Shown in pieces: positions 47,390 to 58,300 of a stretch of DNA of 64,000 nt. Both the position numbers and the translations under genes were made by a program. The stretch's first letter is position 1. Each line of letters begins with the position of its first letter. A model generated the notes under the pieces. That model did no database searches and was not told where the DNA came from. It saw nothing but the letters and a program-made list of their open reading frames with translations. The stretch covers positions 9,878,499 through 9,942,498 of the forward strand of contig CM026551.1 in the NCBI GenBank assembly GCA_015143295.1, written 5' to 3'. The stretch is from Tetracentron sinense (lineage: Eukaryota; Streptophyta; Magnoliopsida; Trochodendrales; Trochodendraceae).

Positions 47390-47940
47390 ATTGCATTTCT
47401 TGAGACTCGATCTTGCAACCTACCCTAAAGGAGAGACACACTACCACTACCATTAGAACGAGTACAAAGCCCCCTACCTCAAAGGAGAGACACACTAGCA
47501 TTAGAACAAGTACAAAGGCCATTGTGTGTCGGTCTAGAAGGGTTACATGAGATGGTCCGAGGGTTTAGGGTATTTGGGTCATCCCAAACATGCATCATGC
47601 ACATGCTCTCTACGGATGTCAATTTGGCCCTCCCGTAAGGGTACTTAGCCTGACCCTCCTACGCATGTAACTTTTACCCTTTTTTTTTCTTCTTTTCCAA
47701 GGCATGGCTACTGGGTAGGGCTAAATTTTTGGAAACCCTCTAACTTGAGGGTCAAGTAGGGGTTTGCCCAATCTTAATATAATTAATATGTATAGTTATA
47801 CTTATTTTACATATTAACACTTTAATACTACGTCTTATGTTAGTATTGTGCTAAATTTAATTATGTATTAGCATTATGGCTTATGTTTATATTGTTTTAA
47901 AAGGCCTTATGTTATCCTTATGGCAAAATTAGTATTATGA
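47390..47940. other. gene-free stretch
   Basis: A short repeated phrase (AAAGGAGAGACACACTA) occurs at about 47430 and 47481. Otherwise I see nothing identifiable. Confidence 0.35.
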
Positions 47941-47944
47941 CTTA

Positions 47945-48200
47945 CTAGTGGGCGGCACGTACGATGCACGTGAGAGAGAGAGGGGAAGGAGAGAGAGAAT
48001 GGGAAGGAGGACTCTAATGAGAGCATTTTTGAAAAAAAATTAAATAATATTTTAGATATTGAAACTTAGAGGGAAATTTTGGATTAAAAAAAATTGTGAG
48101 AGACACGTTAGTTATAGAAATATGATGTAAAGATATTTTGAGAACTAAAATGTTTTAGGGGCATTTTAAGTATAGCAAAGGAGGCGCGTGGCCTTGGTGA
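47945..48200 (-). mobile_element. Helitron-like remnant H5
   Basis: It begins CTAGTGGGCGGCACGTACG followed by ATGCACGTGAGAGAG, the reversed family 3' end with hairpin. It continues with units like AGATATTTTGAGAAC and GGGGCATTTTAAG as in H6. The 5' end is not clear. Confidence 0.6.
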
Positions 48201-48740
48201 GACCTTCTTTCGGAGCGTTTTGCATAGAGAGCGAGGAGTTCGGTTAGGCCACTGAGGCGCTATGTGTTTTAACACTCCTTAACTATGGTTAATATTCACC
48301 CACCCTTAGGGTCTACTTATCCTTGGAGCTATTTTTTAAAGTAGAGGTTTTTATCCCTAAATATCTAAAATGTAGACATGCAATTAACCTTCAACTTAAC
48401 CATCCAAAATCTAACTAAGCATAATTTTCAAATAAACACTTCTTTTCAAACTAGTGTTAACAAACACCACCTTAGATTATTTCTCATTTGCTTTATTTGT
48501 AGGGAGTTCCTGTGAGTTTGATGATAAGTGCAATGCCTTTTAGTTAGATGGAGAGTGCTTGATTGGTTTAGAGTCTCATCAAAATTTTGGCATGTTAAAA
48601 GGTAGCTTGCACTTATGGATCGCAATTTTCTTGATTTTTTCCAGTTGAATATATATATATATGTATCTTCAATTTTTTAAACAAATTATTTTCAATGAGT
48701 GGTTCAAACCAACTCCAAATTGGTTCAAATTAAACACTAA
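48201..48740. other. gene-free stretch
   Basis: AT-rich sequence with a short piece (48270-48330) matching the ACTCC-TTAACTATGGTTAA words of the Helitron interior. No gene seen. Confidence 0.35.
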
Positions 48741-48749
48741 TAGAGCCTC

Positions 48750-49562
48750 CAGAGGTAACCCGGAGTTTAGTGGAGAGGATTGTGAAATTTTGGCTCGATC
48801 TATAGTGGGTGATCGATCGGCCAAACAGTGGGTGATTGATCGGCCAAACAATGGCTGATCGATCGGTAGCCTTGGGCGATCAATCGGTGGGCGCTGTTTT
48901 GTTTTCCGGGAAATTCCTAAATATCAGCTTTGGAGAGTTTTATATTTTAAGAAACTCCTATTTTGATAGGGTTTCGTTTCCCCTTTGTTTTGGGTCTCTT
49001 TTGGGGCTATAAAAAAGAGTCTTGGGGGTTAGGGTTTGTAAGAAAAGAAAAATGACTAAAGTGTTAACAAGTTTTGAAAAAAGTGGTTATAGTTAGAGTT
49101 TGGGTTGAGAGAACAAGAAGACTTGTGTGAGAGAGAACATTGTGGGTTTTCCTTGGGTTTGATTTTCGTTATGGGTTCTTCTCTTTTCTTTTGTATTATT
49201 CTTTTAGATTAGTGAAGATATTTTGTGTGCTTTGACCATGAACGTAGGCATTTAGGCCGAAACACATAAATCTTACTTTGTGGTGTGTTTACTTGTTTGC
49301 TATTATTTATTTATCCATTGTCGTTTATTTTATCCTCAAGGGGATTCCACACAACAAACTGGTATCAGAGCTATTGCTTTTGAAATGACGACAAAAACTT
49401 TAAATTCCAGATTCGAAGTGGAGAAATTCGATGGAAGTAAAAACTTCGGGTTATGGCAAATAAAGGTTCATGACTTGTTGATCCAATAAGGCTTGCACAA
49501 AGCATTGAAGTGGAGTGATAGGAGGCCTGAAAATTTGAAGGAAGAAGATTGGGTGGATTTCG
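48750..49562 (+). mobile_element. Copia-type LTR retrotransposon fossil (LTR end, primer site, start of gag)
   Basis: An LTR-like stretch ends at about 49357 and is followed by a primer-binding site of the initiator-Met tRNA type (TGGTATCAGAGC, 49360-49371). A gag start follows at 49385, with typical Copia wording (EVEKFDGSKNFGLWQ). The rest of the element is absent. It is a broken, old copy, and the LTR left end is not fixed. Confidence 0.7.
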
Positions 49563-50110
49563 TGTAAAGACCCAAAATCTTACCTAGACCAAAATAGGAC
49601 CTTGGGTCGCCACATTTCTTGAACCTGTTTAAATCCATGACAAACAAGGCATACTAACACGAGTCTCCAAAATGAGAATAATAAAATTTCAATTATATAA
49701 AGTCAAACCATCCTGTAAAATGATATTCTATCCAACATAACCTACCATGATCGGGATAGTCTAAACCACCAACAAAAGTAAGACAGTCTAAGTAACATCC
49801 CGAAACACATAAGTTTATTACAATCATTTTCAAACTGTAAAACAAGACCTAATAAAGTGTCCTCCCAACCAACTCTCGAGCTTCCTCAACCGGAGGCTCA
49901 CCTTCTTCTTCTATCTCTGTAAAGTTAAGTTTTGTATTGGCAAAATTCTGAGTACAAAAGGTTGTATAGTACTCCTTAGGTCATCATCCGGTTCGAAGCA
50001 AAGTGAAGAAGTCATGAAAAAGAATGAAGTCCCATCATCCAAGATTGACTCAAGGTTTAGGATGGTAAGTGAGACCTAGAAGACCAAAAATGATCCACTT
50101 GGAAATGCCC
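49563..50110 (-). mobile_element. Ty3-type LTR element fragment (fossil)
   Basis: Begins TGTAAAGACCCAAAATC, wording typical of plant Ty3 LTR-region ends, directly abutting the truncated Copia fossil. No coding region is preserved. Strand and limits are tentative. Confidence 0.4.
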
Positions 50111-51480
50111 AAAATCATAAAAATTAGTGCCAAAAATCATAGGTTTAGTGGAGGAATACATTAAGGGTTTAATGAATGAAAAAATGCACCTCAAGATCGA
50201 CCCTGACCATTGAGGGTCGACCCCGAGTCTCTCACATTCACTATGGTGAAATCAAGCAGAGAGTTAAAAAAGTGATGGTCGACCCATATATGGGCTATAA
50301 TTTCAACACTGGGTCAACCCAAGTAACTCCCAGGGTCGACCCTAATATGGGAAAACTTGCTAATTTTGTTTTTAGTAACTTCTAACTTGCTTGGGTTGTT
50401 ACTCTATTTAATGAGACAACCCTAGTCCGTGAATACTAACTTTTGGAGAGTTCTTAGAGCACTTTAAGCTCCCTCTAGAGTTCATCTAAACTCTGGAAAT
50501 CATTCCACTCCCTCTCCATTAATTATTCTCTGGGATTTGCAAGTTTTTCATTCATATCATATGAATTGGCATTGTATGATCCTTAATCATTGAAGTGATT
50601 ACCCTAGAGCTTCTACAAACCCTAAAACTCATAGTGTGCTATGCTGTGAGCATTGGTTGACTTGAGCCAAAGCCGTCAAGGACGGGGATCGATCTTCGGA
50701 GATCGTGATAGATCGCTTCGAGGAAGATTGACCAGTGATGAACCGGAGCTGCTGTTACAAAGATCGAACTTGTCGAGTTTGTGGTTTGCAAGCTGAGGAA
50801 TCGATACTGAGGAACTGTGTGTCGTGTTCGGTTGGGTAAGATTCAGGTCTTGTATTGTTCAAATCTTTTCATAATGAAATTTGTGCTAGATTAGGTCCTG
50901 TGGTTTTTCCTGGAAGGGTTTTCAACATAAAAAGTTTTGCGTGTTCATGTGTGATTGAATGTGTGTGATTGCATAAAATTAAAATTGGTAGAAATCCTTA
51001 AGTAGACCTATTCACCCCCCCTCTAAGTCAAAAAGTTCATTGAACTAAGGAATTTCAATTGCTATCAGAGCGGGTACACCCATAAGATTAATTCCTTAAG
51101 TGTGATCTTATGTCTATCCTTAAGTCAATGACTACTCTAAGAGAGAGTGGCTTCATCTCTCGTCCCCCATTGTTTGATGGGAACAACTATGCGTATTGGA
51201 AAAACTCGAATGAAAGCGTTTCTCAAATTCATAGACGAGAGAATCTGGATGTCTATTCAGGATGAATGGACCCCACCGGTGAATATTCTAGGTGATGTAA
51301 TACTCACTAAAAGTTCCAGATATTGGAACAAAAATAAACTCGAGACAAGTGGTTGGAATACGAAAGGTCTCAATGCAATTTTTACTGTCGTCACTGTAGA
51401 AAAATTCAAACGAATTTCTTCATGTGAAACAACAAAGGAGTCTTGAGATATTTTGGAAATGACTCATGAAAGTACCACCA
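50111..51480 (+). mobile_element. second Copia-type fossil (LTR, primer site, gag remnant)
   Basis: The LTR-like part carries iterated GGGTCGACCC words (50200-50345). A primer-site-like CTATCAGAGCGG lies at about 51064, and a gag remnant follows (SIQDEWTPPVNILG near 51255). It is truncated and old, with no pol or integrase part in the window. Confidence 0.6.
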
Positions 51481-51489
51481 CTGTCAAGA

Positions 51490-51725
51490 TCTCAAAACTC
51501 CAAATTCTCACCACAGTTAATAGGAGTTAAAATTGACACATGACGGCTTATATAACTCCTTTAACTATGGTTAAGCTCAATCTACCCAAGGTTAGTATTT
51601 TTATAGTTAATATTTTTTTATTTTTTTTCTTCTAAAAACCAAGGTTAGATGAAAGAGTCTAGAGGTGAGTAAATCTTCACCACAGTTAGTGAGAGTTAAA
51701 AAGGGACACATGGGAGGGTGTAGAG
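51490..51725. repeat. Helitron-interior-like repeat block
   Basis: CACCACAGTTA-ATAGGAGTTAA (about 51510) and CACCACAGTTAGTGAGAGTT (about 51681) are two copies of wording shared with the interior of the Helitron family and with 20990 and 22900. The terminal structures are missing. Confidence 0.45.
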
Positions 51726-52367
51726 GCGCGGGAAAAAGTATTTCCCTTAAAATGGTGTATAAATAAAATATTTATAAGTATTTTTTTTAGCTCTTGGTGT
51801 TCTTACAATATGTTATATTTTAATGGTGTCCAGTTAGTGAGTAATAGAAATAATGTCCAGTCAGTATATACAGTGGTGTGCTCGTAATGTCACCCTTAAA
51901 AAATAAATAAATTTCGAAGCTTTTCAATTGCAGGCCTTTTGATTTCGGATCAAAACCTCCAAAGCTCTTAATCCGAATCTCGGAAACATCGACTGTTACT
52001 GTGAGTTCAAGTTCTTCTAAATATTTTTTTAAAAAAAATTTCAGCTGAATGTTTTTTGTGAATTTCATGAATTTTTTAATTTTCCGATAGACGATCTAAG
52101 CCCTAGATTGAAATTTCTATGAAATTTTCATGCATGAACTAGGATTCATTAATCTCTGATTTTAATGTTTGAAGTAATACTTTTTTTTTCCCAATCTTCT
52201 GTCTATATTTGTTTTGAATTGAACTACTTTTTTGGATCGAATTCTGCATTTTTTATGTTTCAAGGTATTGAATTTTGTGATATATGTGGGTTTCTGTTGA
52301 AGGAAATTGACGAGATCATGAAATAAATAAGAGTTTGTGACTGAAGGGATTAGAGGAGTTTAAAAGA
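51726..52367 (+). promoter_or_regulatory. presumed TOM2A promoter and 5' leader
   Basis: About 640 bp between the repeat block and the TOM2A ATG. TATA-like words (GTATAAATAAAATATTTATA) occur near 51760. The transcription start cannot be placed from sequence alone. Confidence 0.35.
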
Positions 52368-55300
52368 ATGGCGTGCAGGGGGTGTTTGGAGTGCTTGTTG
52401 AAGCTTTTGAACTTCTTATTGACGCTGGTTGGGTTGGCCATGGTGGGCTATGGAATCTACTTATTGGTCGAATGGAAAAGAGCTTCTGATTATATGAGTT
52501 CTATCTCGTCGACGAGCGACAATCATGAATTCGTACAGCTCGGTCGGCCTATGCTGTTAGCTGTGTCTCTGTCGACCAGTATTCTTGACAAACTGTCGAA
52601 AGCTTGGTATGATTATCTTTTGACTACAGTGGATCTGCTACCCTTGGAGAGATTGTTTATTTTCATTTTTTGATTAATTAATAATGGAGCTATATGTGAA
52701 TTCATAAATGAGAAAACCGATTTTCTGTGTCACCTAGATAGCAAATTACAGTTTTAAATAAGAAACTAAGTTGAGTTATAGTAATTAACTCCTTGTTGGA
52801 TTTGATCTCCATTGAGCATAAATACAGCCCTTAAGATATAGTTTTCTCTTCTTTAGGTAATTTTTTGGATAGGAAATAGGTTGATACCTCTCGGAGAGAT
52901 TGTTTATTTTCATTTTTTGATTGATTAATAATGGAGCTATATGTGAATTCATATATGAGAAAACCCATTTTCTGTGTCACCTAGATAACAAATTACAGTT
53001 TTAAATAAAAAACTAAGTTGAGTTATAGTAATTAACTCCTTGTTAGATTTGATCTCCATTGAGCATAAATACAGCCCTTAAGATATAGTTTTCTCTTCTT
53101 CAAGTAATTTTTTGGATAGGAAATAGGTTGATACCTCTTTTGTCTCTACTTCTTTCAGTGAGATTCCTCCAAAAAGCACAAGAAAATCACTACCAATTGT
53201 TGGTTAATTAGTTTAAATAGTTTGCACACGATGACCACAATTCAATTTCGGCTAAGAGCCGTGACAAACGCTTCTTGAAGATAGTTGGAGCCTCCCGTTT
53301 GTGCAAGAGATTAAGGCAACTCTATCTCCGGGATTCAACCTAGCCAAGAATCAATCCGTTCCTTTACAGATCTGCACTATCTGGTAGGAACTGTACTTAA
53401 ACCTCCTTTTAGAATGCCCACAATTGTTATTCCAGTTAAGGTCTGAGTTATCTTGGTTACACAGATTGTATAAACCAGATTAGGCTAACACAAGTGATTG
53501 CCAAACAAAATTACTCTCTACGAGCGATTCTGAAACAGTTCCAGAATTGGATCTGTATGGATTTTGTAAACCAGATTCTGAGAATTCTGGAATCAGTTCC
53601 GAATAGACACACTGTTTGGAAACAGATTGTCTGCGGGCTTTGTTTGGTAACAGTGCCCAAAGGTTAGTGTATTACTACACTGGCCGAGTTCTCCTTCTGT
53701 TCTCTGTTTTTGGTAAATCCGGACAGTGCTCTGTTTGGTTACAGAGCGATCTCAATTTGTCAGTCTAATAGTCAGATCACTTCTCTGTTTGGTAACAGAG
53801 GATCAACTAATCCGAACGGACTGGTTGAATACGTGATCTCACTTATTGGGTTGAATCGTCTTCAACCTTGAGATGGGCTTCAGATCTCCAATGAAGTTCT
53901 GGAGCTTTCTTTTCTGGTTCGAGCTCTCTTTCTGGGCTCAATCTCGCAAAGGTCTTATACGATTTTCAACTTCAGTAAATTCCTCCTCTTCATCAGCACC
54001 TTATATAGGCGAGGGCTAGGCCTTGGGAGCCACTTGGGCTTCCTAACCGACCCACTCACTGAGTCTCTTGGGTTTCCTCAACTGGCCCATTCAATAGCCC
54101 ACCAAGTTCAATGAACCTGGACACACACCCATGATCCATAACGGATCACGGAATCCGAACCACCATATCAATCCTGATCAGATCTACACCGTTAATCTGA
54201 CTTCTATTCTTAAAAAGAATAGGTGCCTCAAGCGACTCGTGATGATGCGGCGTTTGAAGTGCAAAGTGCGCCTCATAGCGCCCATTGCCCCTACACGTGT
54301 GCTTGCGCGTGTCGCGCTCAGTGCGATGCACTTCACTAGTGCACCCACACTTGGTGTGTGAGCACACACAAGAGAACAATCTCTAAGGAGAGGGGATTAC
54401 TTATTAATTGGTTTCAACTCTCATTAATTTCCGATGTGGGACTAATAAAAGCCACAACAGTTTTCTTTTGAAAAACATGGTTTTTTCTCCCCAAAACAAC
54501 TAGTGTAAAAACACCATTTTAAATCCAACCAAATGGTTTTCTTCCAAATCATTAAAACCCAACTTTTATTTTATTAACATCAATTAAAAAATCTGTTTTT
54601 AATAAATCAAAATCAACACCAATGATAGTAAGTAGTGCCTTTTAAGGGAAAATAGCAGTCCCGCATTATTTGAGAATGTGCATTTAACCCAATAATCTTC
54701 CACCCATACCTCAAATAATGGTTTGGGCAAGGATAATTTTGTTGCATGTCTTCTGTAATGTATTTCACTGCCACTGTGCTTGCAATGTTGCATTGTCTTA
54801 GGTTCTCCTTGAAAGGGAAAGTTTAATAAATAAAAATATATAACATTTGAGCTAAGGGTCAAATTGGTGATTTTTCTTACATCCTCTCCCCTCCTCCGAA
54901 GGATCCTAGGTATCACATACCTAGAGTTGTCAATGAGCTGTGATTGAACTGGGTATCTTAGCTCATTGCGTCTAGCTGAGCTAAATGGCTGAGCTCATTT
55001 ATTAATTAAGCTGAACATGAGCAATGATAGTTCGACTCAGCTCAATAGTTTTATAACTATAACTAAAAATTAATAGCCTTCATAATTGCTACTATTTTTA
55101 CATATATGAAACTCAAACAAGATTGTTGTTAAAGGTAAAACACAAAAAGTAATTACATATACTTATTTTTTTATTGAAAGTCTTTAGTAAGAAGAATCTA
55201 AGAAACCTTAATCCTAACCCTCGTCGATTCATCTCTTTGATTTAGGCTTTGTCTCCATTCCCCCCTTTATTCTACAACTCTAGTCGCTAAGTTCAGGTTC

Positions 55301-58300
55301 AAGTTTGAGAACTAAAAGAAACCCTAACCATCATCAATTCATCTTTGTCCTCTAGACTATATCCTTTGTCCCCTTTCTTCTGCGCCTTTTTTTATTATAT
55401 TATATTAGAGGAGTGCTAGCCCCAGTTGCATTTTCTTCAAATTTTTCCATAGACGCAAGATGGGGCTAGCACGTTGATATGTTTCATTATTTTAACAGTT
55501 TTAAAAGTGAAAGTCAAAGAACATTTGACATTTGTAGCGCCCCAATTGCGTCTTTGGAAGATTTGCGACTGGGGCTAGCAAAATCCATTATATTATATTT
55601 TTTGGGAAATCCCCTTTCTTCTACGCTCTAAGATGATATCAAGAATAAAAGTAGGGTGCTGTTACGAGCACACCAATATTTTCTTATTGTACACCAAACT
55701 TATGAATTACTTACTATACACCATCAAATACATTATATTTTATGAGCACACCAAAACTGAAAAAAATTATATATTACTTTTCTTACTATACACCAAATAA
55801 ACTAGCAACAGTCTCATCTTCAATAGAGGCCAATTACGATGAAAAAGCCTAAGGTGGTAGGCGCTGGCGACGAAATGCCACAAAATCAGCAGTCGTTAGT
55901 CAACCAACTCTTCAAAGCCACCAAGCTGGTTGAAACCGGGTATTTGGTACACGCATGATGGATATTGGCATCACTCAATCACTAGCTCTCCCCCGTTAAT
56001 AATCCCCTCCAAATGGCTGCTTTCTACTTCAAGCAGGCCCTGCAGCTTCTCCTTATGGCCAACAACTTATCAACCTCTCCCCAAAGGAACCCCAACCCCT
56101 TTGATGCCATTTTTAAAGATTGGAGCTTACAGGGCTTTCTCCCTGATCCCTCCTTTCTTGCAATTCTAGGCCACTTTCAAAGCAGTAGACAGCTCATTTG
56201 AATTTTGAACAAGTTTGTCACTAATTTCTCAATTGCCTTTTCAGCACTTCCTTCCCTTCCAATGCCATAGGAACAGTATTTGGAAGTTTGGAGAAGAAGA
56301 TTCTTTTGCAAAGGTTTGAAGAAGAAGGTTTAATGGTTTGGGGTTTGGGTGCACATAGATAGAAAATTTTAAAGTAAAAGACTGGATTTTCTTAGTATTG
56401 GTGTATAAATGATCCCTACTTAATGACAATGGTGCCACATGGTGGCCCCTTCCTGGCATAATCATCAAGTTGTGTTATAGAATTATTCAGCTAGGGAAAT
56501 ATTTGTGGAGAAAGTCGGGTAAGATATGAAAAATAAAAATTAGATTACTAATTTTCAAAACTAACAACAAATATATATAATATATTAAATACTTATTTAG
56601 ATTTTCTTTCAAAAAGTCTTAAATAATTCGTGTTTAATTTGCAAAATTCATGATTATTTGAAAATTTTGCAATTTTTTTTCAAAATTCCGAATATTTCGT
56701 GAATTAATTGTTCGCCGAAAAAATCGTGAATTATTTATAACGTTTTGAAAAAATCGGAGATATTTTTTTGTATTGATATTTAATCATATTATATAAAAGA
56801 CTAGATATTATAACAACTAATATAGTAGAAACAAAAAGAGTGAAAAGAGTTACTAAGGGGTAAACACAAAAGCAATAATAATACTAAATGAACAATGTAA
56901 AAGAGGGCAGTCCCTATACGAAGTCTAGCTAGAAAAGGCGCTTAGGTGAGCTTTTCAACCTAAGAAGCCACCCACATCCACTCCTCCTTGTCGACCCAGC
57001 CACCTCAAGAGAGAGAATTTTCAAAGACAATCTTGTTTCTTTCCTAACAAATTGCCCACGAAATGGTCCTACGTAAGGCCGCCCAAAAAGACCCCTAGCA
57101 CCAGGGGCGGAGCCAGGTGGGGGCCTGTGGGGGCACGTGCCCCCACTGAAATTTTGTAAATATATGGTTGAATTGACCAAGAACTTAGTCATCAAAAAAA
57201 AAAATTGGGGGTTGTGCCCCCAAACCCCTAGACCCATAATATTCCATACATTGCCTAATGATTCTCTACAAATCTATTAACAATTACTACCGTTTTCAAT
57301 TAACCACTGTGTGCCCCCACTACTAGAAAATCCTGGCTCTGCCCCCAACACGATAATGAGGAAGAGAAGACCCAATCCACTTTTAGACGAGAGAGAAAGT
57401 AACACCAAATTACAATGCAAAAGCAGTGCAATTGGAATAGCAAAAGATCCACCGACTCTTCCATGCAGAGGTACAAATAACGGTTAGCCATCTCTACTCT
57501 CTATGTTTCAAATGGTCGTAAGTGAGAATCTTGTTAAGAGTTGCAATCCATAGAAATATAGATGCATTCGACAGAAATGTTGGATTCTATACAGACCTAT
57601 AAGAAAAATGGGATGGGAGAGAAAAGCCAAAGACTGTAATAATGGTCTCATTGAGAAACGACCATTGTTGCCTCTAGACCAAATCTTTCCATGATTGTGA
57701 TGCAAGAGAAACATGAAGAGAGTTGTTGCATAAGACTAAGGAACTTGGGCATTCCCAGTCATTCAGCCCATGCCTTAACCTAGGACATAGATCACTCCCG
57801 AAAACATCTTTTAAACTCATGGACTCGCTCTACATACCCTGCCAGAAGCTGACCTCAGTCCCATTACCTATCTAAAACCTTGTGTAAGGAGTCAAACAAA
57901 TTGCCACAACCATAAACCCTTTTGACAACCCACCCCATGAGGGCCCCTAACCTCCCTGCATTGATTCAAATTTTTTTTTTATTGCTTTTCACACAAGGAA
58001 CTCAAATGGGAAAAAAAAGGGGGGGGGGGAATGTAAGAGGAACCCTAAATTCTGAAGTTTTGATATCTCATTGATAATTCAAGTTTTGACATATTTGTAA
58101 ATTGTAAATGAGATGGTTTGAATTTTTCTTTAGATTTTTAGAATTTGCAACAATTCACAAAATATTGTGGAAAATTTGTCGAATTTTTAGCGGTTTTTGT
58201 AAAATAATTAATCTCCTACATCAAAACTTTGGTATATGGGGAAGATTGAAATTGCTTTATACAATTTGTTATCTTTGGTTCTGGAAATGGGTCAATGTAG

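Noticed and set aside
54131-54379. Arg/Cys-rich open frames on both strands.
   Set aside because: They lie in the body of the solo LTR and have no homology that I recognise.
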